The position numbers and the translations under genes are program-made. A DNA stretch of 60,173 bases from an uncultured Flavobacteriales bacterium. GTDB taxonomy: Bacteria > Bacteroidota > Bacteroidia > Flavobacteriales_D > Crocinitomicaceae. Shown here one piece after another: positions 1 through 9,308 of the stretch; the stretch's first letter is position 1, and every line of letters starts with the position of its first letter. The stretch lies in contig CALJKJ010000025.1 of the NCBI GenBank assembly GCA_937973685.1, positions 1 through 60,173 of the forward strand, given 5' to 3'. The notes below the pieces were generated by a model. The model had not been told where the DNA came from and did no database searches. It saw nothing but the letters and a program-made list of their open reading frames with translations.

Positions 1-1298
1 GTCATTTTACCAGCTTTCACACTTACTTCTAGATCATCCAATGCTTTTGAAAGCTGTGAACCAATAAATGTTGAAATGATTGCTGGAGGAGCTTCGTTTG
101 CACCTAAACGGTGATCATTACTCGCAGATGCAATGCATGCACGCAATAAATCAGCATTATCGTGAATAGCTTTGATTGTGTTGACAAAGAACGTCAAGAA
201 CTGTAAATTCGTTTTTGGATTTTTACCTGGAGCCAATAAATTCACACCAGTATCCGTTCCTAACGACCAGTTATTGTGTTTTCCTGAACCGTTAACACCT
301 GCAAATGGTTTTTCGTGTAACAACACTCTGAAGTCGTGTTTGCGTGCAACTTTCTCCAAAATATCCATCAACAATAAGTTGTGGTCGTTTGCCAAGTTAC
401 ATTCTTCAAATATCGGTGCACATTCGAATTGATTTGGAGCTACTTCGTTGTGACGCGTTGTTACCGGAATTCCTAATAAAATAGCTTCCGTTTCAAATTC
501 ACGCATGAAAGCAGTTACTCTTTCAGGAATAGAACCAAAATAGTGATCATCTAATTGTTGTCCTTTTGCAGGAGCGTGTCCAAACAATGCACGACCTGTC
601 ATCATTAAGTCAGGACGACAGTTAAACAATGCTTGATCAACTAAGAAATATTCTTGTTCCCAACCTAAAGTTGCATTTACTTTCGTCACATTTTTATCAA
701 AATATTGACAAACATCAACAGCAGCTTTGTCAATTGCATGCAATGCTTTTAATAATGGCATTTTGTAATCCAATGATTCACCCGTATACGAAATGAAGAT
801 AGTTGGAATACATAATGTTTTGCCAATTACAAACGCTGGAGATGATGGATCCCAAGCAGTGTAACCTCTCGCTTCGAATGTGTTTCTGATTCCACCATTT
901 GGAAAAGATGATGCATCTGGCTCTTGTTGTACTAACAATTCACCATCAAAACGTTCAATTGCTCTACCTGGACCAACTGGTTTGAAAAATGCATCATGCT
1001 TTTCAGCAGTAGCACCAGTTAACGGCTGAAACCAGTGTGTATAATGTGTTGCGCCTTTTGTTAATGCCCAATCTTTCATTGCCGAAGCAACTTGATCTGC
1101 CATTTTACGATCCAATCGTGTACCATTTTGAATTGATTCCATCATGGATTTGTACGCATCAGAAGGTAAATACTCGCGCATTACTTCTGCATGAAACACA
1201 TTTTTACCAAATAAATCAGACACTTTCCCATCGTATTCGATGTGTTTTGGTGTGCGATTCAATACATCTTGATAAGCTTTTAAACGTTTTGTTGCCAT
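1..1298 (-). CDS. glnN: Glutamine synthetase type III, N-terminal part (runs off window)
   Basis: ATP-dependent ligation of ammonia to glutamate, the main cytoplasmic route of nitrogen assimilation. About 432 codons are present from an ATG at 1298; the 3' part lies outside the window (type III enzymes are usually about 700-730 residues). Seen directly: the type III signature stretches RHNEVAPNQFE, HEKPFAGVNGSGKHNNWS and RLGANEAPPA, and the N-terminal MATKRLKAYQ. It is divergent from gcvT across a 219-bp spacer that holds a TATATTTG -7 box and repeated GTTGAT half-sites. Identity is secure; the details of regulation are inference. Confidence 0.95.
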   Translation of the reverse strand, partial: MATKRLKAYQDVLNRTPKHIEYDGKVSDLFGKNVFHAEVMREYLPSDAYKSMMESIQNGTRLDRKMADQVASAMKDWALTKGATHYTHWFQPLTGATAEKHDAFFKPVGPGRAIERFDGELLVQQEPDASSFPNGGIRNTFEARGYTAWDPSSPAFVIGKTLCIPTIFISYTGESLDYKMPLLKALHAIDKAAVDVCQYFDKNVTKVNATLGWEQEYFLVDQALFNCRPDLMMTGRALFGHAPAKGQQLDDHYFGSIPERVTAFMREFETEAILLGIPVTTRHNEVAPNQFECAPIFEECNLANDHNLLLMDILEKVARKHDFRVLLHEKPFAGVNGSGKHNNWSLGTDTGVNLLAPGKNPKTNLQFLTFFVNTIKAIHDNADLLRACIASASNDHRLGANEAPPAIISTFIGSQLSKALDDLEVSVKAGKM

Positions 1299-1315
1299 AA
1301 AATTCAAATTTTCAA

Positions 1316-1347
1316 CAAATATAGTTGATTTTTTAGGGGTCAATCAA
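1316..1347 (-). promoter_or_regulatory. Candidate promoter of glutamine synthetase with operator-like inverted repeat
   Basis: On the minus strand TATATTTG (1316-1323) matches the Bacteroidota -7 consensus, and a TTG at 1345-1347 lies 21 bases upstream, within the usual 17-23 range. GTTGATT (1324-1330) and AATCAAC (1342-1348) form an inverted repeat between the two elements, and a further ATCAAC lies at 1365-1370. A regulator binding here would sit in the RNA polymerase footprint; this is inference. Confidence 0.55.
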
Positions 1348-1488
1348 CAAAAAAGTTGTTTTTTATCAACATTTTATAAAAATTTAGGGGGTTAATTCAA
1401 TTTTTACATAAAATTCATATGTTTTTCATAAAAAAACAAGATGTAATTAGAAAATTGTATTTATTCACAGTCAATTCTAACAAAATCG

Positions 1489-1496
1489 TAACTTTG
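1489..1496 (+). promoter_or_regulatory. Bacteroidota -7 box (TAACTTTG) for gcvT
   Basis: The octamer lies 21 bases before the gcvT ATG, which fits a short leader. No well-spaced TTG was found upstream, so only the -7 part is supported. Confidence 0.5.
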
Positions 1497-1517
1497 TAGC
1501 GCTTAAAAAAAGAAAAC

Positions 1518-2600
1518 ATGAAAAACACTGCATTATCTCAATTGCACGAATCACTAGGGGCTAAAATGGTTCCTTTTGCTGGATTCAACATGCCTGTTCA
1601 ATACGAAGGTGTAACCGTCGAACACGAAACTGTTCGTAACGGCGTTGGTGTTTTTGATGTTTCGCACATGGGTGAGTTTTTGTTAACTGGTCCCGATGCA
1701 TTGGATTTGATTCAACGTGTAACAACAAATGACGCTGCTACTTTGACAATTGGTCGTGCGCAATATTCTTGCTTACCAAATGGAAAAGGTGGAATTGTAG
1801 ACGATTTAATTGTTTACCGCATGAAAGAAGAACAATATTTAATTGTAGTCAATGCATCAAACATTGAAAAAGATTGGAATTGGATTGCTTCTCACAATAC
1901 AAAAAATGTAGAAATGAGAAACTTATCTGACGATTATTCTTTGCTTGCAATCCAAGGACCCAAAGCAGTTGAAGCAATGCAAGCGTTAACAACTGTAGAT
2001 TTAGCAGCTATCAAGTATTACCATTTTGAAGTTGGTCCATTTGCTGGAATTGAACACGTTATTATTTCTGCAACAGGCTATACTGGTTCTGGAGGTTTTG
2101 AAATATATTGTAAAAACGAAGAAGTTCGTCAAGTATGGGACAAAGTCTTTGAAGCAGGAGCGGCATTTGGAATTAAACCAATTGGATTGGCAGCAAGAGA
2201 TACTTTGCGATTAGAAATGGGATTCTGTTTGTATGGAAACGATATTGATGATACAACATCTCCAATAGAAGCTGGATTAGGTTGGATTACCAAATTCACC
2301 AAAGACTTCACTGATGCAGCTCTATTAAAAGCTCAAAAAGAAAATGGTGTATCGCGTAAATTAGTTGGTTTCGAAATGATCGACCGTGGAATTCCTAGAC
2401 ACGATTACTTGATCGTTGATGCGGAAGGAAATGAAATTGGAAAGGTTACTTCTGGCACACAAGGGCCATCAGTTAAAAAAGCAATTGGAATGGGATACGT
2501 TTCTTCAGCGCATGCTGCTGTTGATTCAGAAATATTCATTTCTATTCGTGATAAAGGCGTTAAAGCGAAAGTGGTTAAAATGCCATTTTACTCAAAATAA
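1518..2600 (+). CDS. gcvT: Glycine cleavage system aminomethyltransferase (T protein)
   Basis: Transfers the methylene group from the aminomethyl-lipoyl H protein to tetrahydrofolate and releases ammonia during glycine breakdown. The 360 residues match the usual family length. Visible family features are the N-terminal VPFAGFNMPVQYEG, the DVSHMGEF stretch, YTGSGGFEIY in the folate-binding domain, and ARDTLRLEMGFCLYGND followed by the PIEAGLGW region. It stands alone: the H and P protein genes are not next to it. The gene has its own upstream box and its own terminator, so it is probably monocistronic. Confidence 0.96.
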   Translation: MKNTALSQLHESLGAKMVPFAGFNMPVQYEGVTVEHETVRNGVGVFDVSHMGEFLLTGPDALDLIQRVTTNDAATLTIGRAQYSCLPNGKGGIVDDLIVYRMKEEQYLIVVNASNIEKDWNWIASHNTKNVEMRNLSDDYSLLAIQGPKAVEAMQALTTVDLAAIKYYHFEVGPFAGIEHVIISATGYTGSGGFEIYCKNEEVRQVWDKVFEAGAAFGIKPIGLAARDTLRLEMGFCLYGNDIDDTTSPIEAGLGWITKFTKDFTDAALLKAQKENGVSRKLVGFEMIDRGIPRHDYLIVDAEGNEIGKVTSGTQGPSVKKAIGMGYVSSAHAAVDSEIFISIRDKGVKAKVVKMPFYSK

Positions 2601-2627
2601 AAAGTTGCAAAACGCACCCCACTCAGT

Positions 2628-2656
2628 AAGCTCGTCAATTATGGCGAGCTTTTTTT
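2628..2656 (+). terminator. Intrinsic terminator after gcvT
   Basis: Stem AAGCTCGTC/GGCGAGCTT with a 6-base loop and one wobble pair, followed by a run of T residues; 28 bases beyond the gcvT stop. Confidence 0.85.
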
Positions 2657-2722
2657 GTTGATATAAGCATTTGTTTTAAAAAATCACGTAAATTTATCGT
2701 ACACACTTTATAAAAAGAAACG

Positions 2723-4066
2723 ATGAATGTTGAATTGGAAATCAATTTGGAGCATTTCCCTGCTCCTATTTTGTTTGTAAATAAAACAACTTTTTGCATT
2801 GAGTATTTCAACCAAGCAACTAGAGAATACTTTCTGGATCAACAGGATGATATTATTGGGAAACATTTTTCCGATTGGGCCTTGCATATTCATGATTTAT
2901 CTTTCAATGATATCGCTCCTGAATTTCATTCATTAGGCGGCGAACGATTGATTACGAAAGGTAGTGGATTTATATTTGTTTGTGCGAATTACAAATTGAT
3001 CAACCATTATAATGAGGAAAAATACATCATTTATTTACACGATATTACGCAACTGAAAAACAAAATTGACCAACACAAAAATTCAGCTAAAGAATACCGA
3101 GACCTCGTTGAAAACGTAAGTGACATTATTTATAAAACAGATGATCGAGGATATTTTATTTACGTTAACCCAACGGCCACTCGAGTAACAGGATTTTCAG
3201 AAGGTGAATTGTTGGGGAAACACTTTACAAAACTAATTCGTAACGATTACAAAGAATCAATTTTAACGTATTATAAAAAACAATTGCATTACAGAGAGCG
3301 AAGTACGTATCATGAATTTCCTGTTATCAGTAAATCAGGTCAAGAAATTTGGGTTGGTCAAACCGTAAATTTATCCATTAACGAACGCAAAGAAATTTAT
3401 TTCTTCTCCATGTGTCGTGATATTACAGACCGTAAAAAAATTGAAAAACAATTACTACTCAATGAAGAGAAGTACAAAAGCATACTTGAAAACCTAGAAC
3501 TTGGTTTGTTGGAAGTCGATAACGAAGGTATTGTTATTAAAGCTTATCCGCAGTTTTGTCAATTGACAGGTTATTCTGAAAATGAGATAGTAGGAAAAGA
3601 TGCCAATCGATTTCTACTTACACCAGATTCATTTGAACTCATGCAGGAACAGCTCAAAAAAAGAGCAGAAGGAAAATCATCCGTTTATGAGGTTAAAATC
3701 ATCAAAAAAAATGGCGATCCAATTTGGGTAATTATTTCTGGAGCGCCTTACTATAATGACCAAAACGAATTGATTGGAACGGTTGGAATCCACTTAGATA
3801 TTACAGAAAGAAAACGCATGGAGAGCGAATTGATTCAAGCAAAAAATGAAGCGGAACAATTAGTGAAAAGCAAAGATGATTTCATTGTTCAATTTTATAA
3901 AAAATCGCGCAAAGCAATTGGTGAAATCAAAAGAAATGGGGAGAAATTGTCGACTTTTCAATTTAACAACAATGAAAACCAATACATTCAAGCCATTTTA
4001 GAAGCGACAAAGAATTTACTTCTTCTAGCTGATCGGCAAAAAACTGCAAAAAAGAAAAGCCGCTAA
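2723..4066 (+). CDS. Three-PAS sensor protein with degenerate histidine-kinase dimerisation helix and no ATPase domain
   Basis: Cytoplasmic protein of 447 residues with no signal peptide or membrane helix. A weak PAS-like domain lies at about 1-115, a clear PAS/PAC at about 124-242 (NPTATRVTGFSEGELLGK, then CRDITDRKK) and another at about 250-368 (LTGYSENEIVGK, then LDITERKR). Residues about 368-440 look like a histidine-kinase DHp hairpin: SKDDFIVQFYKKSRKAIGEI aligns with the usual KSEFLANMSHEIRTPLNAI. The phospho-accepting His is Lys393, and no HATPase domain follows. I infer a signal-binding scaffold or a modulator of another kinase, not an active kinase. The stop codon lies inside the terminator hairpin. 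Confidence 0.85.
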   Translation: MNVELEINLEHFPAPILFVNKTTFCIEYFNQATREYFLDQQDDIIGKHFSDWALHIHDLSFNDIAPEFHSLGGERLITKGSGFIFVCANYKLINHYNEEKYIIYLHDITQLKNKIDQHKNSAKEYRDLVENVSDIIYKTDDRGYFIYVNPTATRVTGFSEGELLGKHFTKLIRNDYKESILTYYKKQLHYRERSTYHEFPVISKSGQEIWVGQTVNLSINERKEIYFFSMCRDITDRKKIEKQLLLNEEKYKSILENLELGLLEVDNEGIVIKAYPQFCQLTGYSENEIVGKDANRFLLTPDSFELMQEQLKKRAEGKSSVYEVKIIKKNGDPIWVIISGAPYYNDQNELIGTVGIHLDITERKRMESELIQAKNEAEQLVKSKDDFIVQFYKKSRKAIGEIKRNGEKLSTFQFNNNENQYIQAILEATKNLLLLADRQKTAKKKSR

Positions 4067-4080
4067 AAAAGCGGCTTTTC
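4054..4080. terminator. Bidirectional terminator between the PAS protein and the S46 peptidase
   Basis: Perfect 10-bp stem GAAAAGCCGC/GCGGCTTTTC with loop TAAAAAA. T-rich sequence follows on both strands, so it can end both convergent genes. The TAA stop of the PAS gene (4064-4066) is the first part of the loop. Confidence 0.88.
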
Positions 4081-4100
4081 ACTATTAACTGAATGGCTAA

Positions 4101-6230
4101 TTATTTCACCAATTTCATTTCTTTTACCAAGTTAGTTGCGCCGTAACATTTGTCAATAATCCACAATACGTAGCGAATATCACAAACAATTGTACGTTGA
4201 ATTGTCGGTTCAAAATAAATATCACCAGACATTGCTTCCCAGTTCCCGTCAAATGCAGTTCCGATTAATTCACCGTTTGCATTGATACACGGAGAACCTG
4301 AATTCCCTCCTGTAATATCGTTATTTGTTAAGAAGTTAACCACCAATTTACCATCAGCTGTACCGTATTGTCCAAAGTCTTTTTTCATCCACACTTCTTT
4401 CATACGCGGATCAATATTAAATTCTGGATTCGTTGCATCCTCTTTTTTCATCACCCCATCAATCGTAGTGAAATAATCGTATTTCACAGCATCACGAGGT
4501 TCATAAGACAATACATTTCCATACGTCAAACGCATTGTAGAGTTGGCATTCGGATAGAATTTTTTATTCGGTTGCATTTCACGAACAGCTTTCACGAACA
4601 AACGGTTTCCACGCGCTAATTTCTCCATTGCTTGTTTCACAGCTGCATCTCCAGTTGCTTTCATGTATGCATCATCCAAATCTTTTACAAGAATAAATAA
4701 TGGATCTTGTTTCAATGTAGTTGACGAATAATTTGCGATGAACGCATCAAATTTCTCTTTACTCGCAAAAATTGAATTTGAACGAACACGAGCAATAAAT
4801 GCCGGTACGCCATTCAATCCAATACTTCTCGTTAATCCAATTTGTTGGTCAGCAGGAACATCTTTGATGTACATTTTCAATACTTCTTCTAAAATTTCCA
4901 ATTCAATATCCATTGAACGCTCCGAGAAAATTGTATTTGCTTGTTCTATCGCTGATTTACGCATAGCTTCAGCACGCTCTTTGTTCCCTTTCGCTTCTTG
5001 ATCCATTGCCAATTTAAACGAGTAAACCAACGCATTGATATCAACTTGACGAACAAACTCACTTTGGTAAACACGAATGTTAATTATTGAATTCGTTGTT
5101 TTGAAAGCATTTTCGATATCTGTTAACACATTGTCGTATTCGCTTTTTCCAGCTGTAAATTTCAAGAACTCATCTTCAACTTTGCGTTTTTTATCTGCTA
5201 CATTATTTGCTTTCAATTGTTTTGTTTGTCCAATGAAGTACTTCCAGTAATTAGCTACTTGCGCGTATTTAGAAGAATAATGCAAACGAACAGCTACATC
5301 TTTGTCCATGTACTTTTTCATGATAGCTAATTTCATAGCACGCACATCAACAATTTTAGGTTGTTCCAAGGTAATTGCTTGTTCAACTCCGTACGAAGTC
5401 AAATAACGATTGGTACGTCCAGGGAAACCCATTACCATAGCGTAATCACCTTCTTTCACACCTTTGATAGAAACTGGTAATGAATGTCTTGGTTTTAATG
5501 GGACATTATCCGTTGAAAAATTTGCAGGTTTATTATCTTTTCCTGCGTAAATACGGAACATAGAGAAGTCAGCCGTGTGACGTGGCCAAACCCAGTTATC
5601 CGTATCACCACCAAATTTCCCTGCTGATTGTGGAGGTGTTCCTACCAAACGAACATCTGTATATGTTTCTTTTACAAATAAATAAAACTCGTTACCATCG
5701 TAGAAATCACGCACAAACGCTTCGTATTTTGTACCGTTTGTTGCATCTTTGATTAAAATATCTGAAATCTCTTTGATTTTTGCTGCTCTTTGTTCAGCAG
5801 TCATTCCAGCATTCAACTCTTTCAATATAGTTGCAGAAACATCTTCCATGCGCACCATAAATGTTGCAGTTAATCCTGGTACAGCAATTTCTTCGTTATT
5901 GTTTTTTGCCCAAAAACCATTGTCCAAGTAATTTTTCTCTGGAGTAGAAGCATCCGCAATAGCATCATATCCACAGTGGTGATTCGTTAAAATCAAACTT
6001 TGATCGGAAATAATCTCACCTGTACAAAATCCACCAAACGAAATGACCGCATCTTTCAAAGATGATTTGTTGATCGAATAAATTTGATCTTGGGTTAATC
6101 GAAGTCCATGTTTTTTCATGTCCTCGTAATTTCTTCCAATTAAAAATGGAAGCCACATTCCTTCGTCTGCACGTGCAATGTTCCCAAATGAATAGGTCAT
6201 TACAACAAGAGCAATTACTAGTTTTTTCAT
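4101..6230 (-). CDS. Secreted S46 family dipeptidyl-peptidase (DPP7-like)
   Basis: Removes dipeptides from the N-termini of oligopeptides in the periplasm. I choose the ATG at 6230 because it gives a clean signal peptide (MKKLVIALVVMTYSFGNIARA); upstream codons are not needed. The 709-residue protein has the S46 triad: His85 in TNHHCG, Asp211 in TDNWVWPRH, and Ser644 in GGNSGSP. The residue 18 after the serine is Gly662 (FDGN). In the family, Gly at this place goes with DPP7 (hydrophobic P1) and Arg with DPP11 (acidic P1). Specificity is therefore inferred as hydrophobic/aliphatic P1. Confidence 0.92.
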   Translation of the reverse strand: MKKLVIALVVMTYSFGNIARADEGMWLPFLIGRNYEDMKKHGLRLTQDQIYSINKSSLKDAVISFGGFCTGEIISDQSLILTNHHCGYDAIADASTPEKNYLDNGFWAKNNNEEIAVPGLTATFMVRMEDVSATILKELNAGMTAEQRAAKIKEISDILIKDATNGTKYEAFVRDFYDGNEFYLFVKETYTDVRLVGTPPQSAGKFGGDTDNWVWPRHTADFSMFRIYAGKDNKPANFSTDNVPLKPRHSLPVSIKGVKEGDYAMVMGFPGRTNRYLTSYGVEQAITLEQPKIVDVRAMKLAIMKKYMDKDVAVRLHYSSKYAQVANYWKYFIGQTKQLKANNVADKKRKVEDEFLKFTAGKSEYDNVLTDIENAFKTTNSIINIRVYQSEFVRQVDINALVYSFKLAMDQEAKGNKERAEAMRKSAIEQANTIFSERSMDIELEILEEVLKMYIKDVPADQQIGLTRSIGLNGVPAFIARVRSNSIFASKEKFDAFIANYSSTTLKQDPLFILVKDLDDAYMKATGDAAVKQAMEKLARGNRLFVKAVREMQPNKKFYPNANSTMRLTYGNVLSYEPRDAVKYDYFTTIDGVMKKEDATNPEFNIDPRMKEVWMKKDFGQYGTADGKLVVNFLTNNDITGGNSGSPCINANGELIGTAFDGNWEAMSGDIYFEPTIQRTIVCDIRYVLWIIDKCYGATNLVKEMKLVK

Positions 6231-6326
6231 TTTACTTTTCGATTTATAAGTTGCTAAAATTAATAAAAACACGCGTGTGATTTACTTTTTTTCGTTTTTG
6301 ATAGCGATAAGTTGAATCAAACAATT

Positions 6327-9302
6327 TTAATCTATTTGGATTTCATCCAAAAATAACCAAGTCGGATTACCAGCTCCCAAATGCCAATCCGGACAATTTC
6401 CAATGGAACGAACGGTAACGCGAATAAATTTAGCGGCAATTGGCGCGTGTTCAATGCGACAATTTTTTATGGTAATTCCTGTATCTGAACTTGGTATATT
6501 GTATTTTTTTGTTCCAAAATGCTTGAAAGAAACGCCATCATTTGACACTTCAATTGTCACACTTGCTGGACCAAAAATCCATGAATGCATGTCTTCTAAT
6601 GATGAAACAGTAACTTGAGATATTTCTTTCGCATCATTTAATACGATAACAGCTGTAACATCTTTTCCTTGAAAACCTTGCCATTCTGTGCTACGGTATT
6701 CGTCTGTACCTTTTTGACCATCTACCAAAGTTTGTAAACCAGAACCCGCGTATTGATTCGCATAATCACTCAATGAAAGCATCGATTTGTTTTGTTCAAA
6801 TTTCACAAAATCATTCGCGATAACCTTACTTTCAACAAGCTTACCATTCACTTCTTTTTGAACTTTTGCGAAGAGTTTACATGATTTATTTAAAATCAAC
6901 GGTTTATCGTTCAATGGATTAAACAGAATAAAATTAATCGAGTCAAATGAATAATAAATCGTACCAGTTTCACTAGGTAACTGATCGATACCAACAGTTA
7001 ATTCATTCGAAAAAGTCGTGTTTGTTGTAACAAAATAAGGAACAGGAACAAATTCATTTGCTACAAAATCTTGCAAGTCAACATCATTGTTTCCCAAATT
7101 AAATTGAGGCACCTCGCCCATTTCAAAAAATAATTTACCGCCCTTGACAATCATATCATGCGTAATAAATAACTTATTATATGGCATGCCATTCCAAGTA
7201 ACAGCTTGTATGTATTTGTTTTTTGGGGAATTCGACGATGTTTCTATAATGAAAGGTGCTTCTCCTACTTGCAAGCTAACTTTTTCGAACAATGGTCGAC
7301 CAAATGTATATGTAGGACTTCCTGGTGCTACCGGATAAAAACCCATTGCGCTTAGAACATACCAAGCAGACATTTGACCACAGTCTTCATTACCTGAAAG
7401 TCCATCTGGTTCATTTGTATAATAGGAACGTAAAATTTTATCGACCAATTCTTGTGATTTGTACGGCGCACCGCAATAGTTGTAACAATAAGCAATGTGG
7501 TGTGACGGTTCATTTCCATGGGCATATTGACCTATCAAACCTGTGATATCTGATTGCTCCCTTCCGGACATGACCGAGGATGAGTAAAATAAGGAATCCA
7601 AAAAGCGTTCCATTCCTTGCTTTCCTTTCAATGCTATTAATTGTGAAATATGATGAGGAGCACCCAACGAATATTGCCATGCATTCGCTTCTGTGTAATG
7701 ATGGTTTACTTCGTTTGGCTTGAAATTCGGCAACCACATCCCACCTTTTCTCGCTTGAAAAAAACCAGATTCAGGATGATACAGGTTCATCCAATTCGCA
7801 GATCGAAGTTCATATATTTTCGCAACTGAATCGTTTCCAATTTGTTGTGCGAATTTTGAAATGCACCAATCGTCATATGCGTACTCTAAGGTTTTTGAGA
7901 CAGACTCAGCTTCCAAATTTGCGTCAATAAATCCATTTTTAGCATATTGAACCTTTCCTAAATGATTGTAATTACTCGAAGCTATCATTGCAGTTAGTAA
8001 TTCTTCTTTGTTTTCAAGAGGAATTCCTTTTGCATGAGCATCCGCAATGATGGAGGCCGAATGATAACCAATCATACAATTTGTTTCGTTATTTGACAAC
8101 GTCCACATGGGTAATAATCCCGTTTGTTGGAATTGCAAACGAAATGATTCAATGAAATCTTGTGTCCGTTTTGGTTGTAAAATCGTGTACAATGGATTTG
8201 CTCCGCGGTAGGTATCCCACAAAGAAAAAACACTGTAATTATCTTGTTTTGACGCAGCTATTTCATGTCCAAACGTTCTGTATTTACCCGTTACATCTGA
8301 CCATAAACTTGGATGAACAAAAGAATGATACAAGGCAGTGTAAAAATTAGTCGTGACCGTTTTATCTTTCGTGAAAGCTTGTACCTTGGACAATTCATTG
8401 CGCCATTCATTAGCTGCATTTTTAGCAACTGCATCAAAATCCCATGAAGTTAATTCTGCTTTTTTATTCAATGCTGCCCCTTCTTCCGTTGTGCCAGAAA
8501 GACTTACTGCAACCATGACTTGTTTGCACTCTTTTGGGAATTCAAGAATCATGTAATACGTTCCTTTCTTCTTGTTCAATACAATTTTAGATTTTGAAAA
8601 AGGAATATTCGTTGTTAAGTCAAAATAAACATGTTGATCAGTTGCCCAAGCTTTTGATCGTCTAAATCCTTGCACATGGTTTTTACCGATTGCTTTCACA
8701 CCTGCTGCAATTACTTGATCGCGGTAACTTAAATCAATTAAGACAAATTTCTTTTCGTTGTCTGAAGTAAAAGTGTATTCGTGTAAAGCACATCTTTTTG
8801 TAGCCGTTAAGCGCACATTTATTCCGTTGTTTAGCGAAACACTGTAAAATCCAGGAGTAGCTTTTTCATTAGCATGTTTAAATGTTGCTCCAAATCCGTT
8901 TTTAGTGCGATAAGCAGGAGACGTTTTCAAATTTCCTTGTTGCGGAACCAATAATACATCAGCATAATCGGGAACGCCAACGCCACTCAAATGCGTATGG
9001 CTAAAACCGTAAATGATTGAATCGGAATAATGATAACCTCCGCAGCCATCCCAACCTTCAGGACGTGTGTCAGGTCCAACTTGCACCATTCCAAATGGCA
9101 AAACAGGTCCAGGAAAAGTATGTCCATGACCGCCTGTTCCTATAAAAGGATTGACAAAAGGAATTGGATCGACTTTCCGAATTGCTGGACGCTTGGAGAA
9201 TAAATCTTCCGAGACATCAGCAGCAATTTTCAACTCATTGACTTGCGCGACCATATTGAACACACTAAAAAACGCACTCAATACCAATAAATATTTTTTC
9301 AT
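6327..9302 (-). CDS. Secreted GH92 alpha-mannosidase with C-terminal beta-sandwich domains
   Basis: GH92 enzymes are calcium-dependent exo-alpha-mannosidases acting on N-glycan or yeast-type mannans. The 991-residue protein starts with a signal peptide ending near NMVAQ. The catalytic part carries the family landmarks VNPFIGTGGHGHTFPG, GMVQVGPDT, YTEANAWQY (Glu538), HGNEPSHH and GNEDCGQMSAWY (Asp640). After about residue 760 come a chitobiase-C-terminal-like segment and an F5/8 type C (discoidin-like) domain that may bind glycan. The ROK kinase gene lies 6 bp upstream. No SusC/SusD genes are nearby, so this is not a standard polysaccharide utilisation locus. Confidence 0.93.
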   Translation of the reverse strand: MKKYLLVLSAFFSVFNMVAQVNELKIAADVSEDLFSKRPAIRKVDPIPFVNPFIGTGGHGHTFPGPVLPFGMVQVGPDTRPEGWDGCGGYHYSDSIIYGFSHTHLSGVGVPDYADVLLVPQQGNLKTSPAYRTKNGFGATFKHANEKATPGFYSVSLNNGINVRLTATKRCALHEYTFTSDNEKKFVLIDLSYRDQVIAAGVKAIGKNHVQGFRRSKAWATDQHVYFDLTTNIPFSKSKIVLNKKKGTYYMILEFPKECKQVMVAVSLSGTTEEGAALNKKAELTSWDFDAVAKNAANEWRNELSKVQAFTKDKTVTTNFYTALYHSFVHPSLWSDVTGKYRTFGHEIAASKQDNYSVFSLWDTYRGANPLYTILQPKRTQDFIESFRLQFQQTGLLPMWTLSNNETNCMIGYHSASIIADAHAKGIPLENKEELLTAMIASSNYNHLGKVQYAKNGFIDANLEAESVSKTLEYAYDDWCISKFAQQIGNDSVAKIYELRSANWMNLYHPESGFFQARKGGMWLPNFKPNEVNHHYTEANAWQYSLGAPHHISQLIALKGKQGMERFLDSLFYSSSVMSGREQSDITGLIGQYAHGNEPSHHIAYCYNYCGAPYKSQELVDKILRSYYTNEPDGLSGNEDCGQMSAWYVLSAMGFYPVAPGSPTYTFGRPLFEKVSLQVGEAPFIIETSSNSPKNKYIQAVTWNGMPYNKLFITHDMIVKGGKLFFEMGEVPQFNLGNNDVDLQDFVANEFVPVPYFVTTNTTFSNELTVGIDQLPSETGTIYYSFDSINFILFNPLNDKPLILNKSCKLFAKVQKEVNGKLVESKVIANDFVKFEQNKSMLSLSDYANQYAGSGLQTLVDGQKGTDEYRSTEWQGFQGKDVTAVIVLNDAKEISQVTVSSLEDMHSWIFGPASVTIEVSNDGVSFKHFGTKKYNIPSSDTGITIKNCRIEHAPIAAKFIRVTVRSIGNCPDWHLGAGNPTWLFLDEIQID

Positions 9303-9308
9303 AATGGC

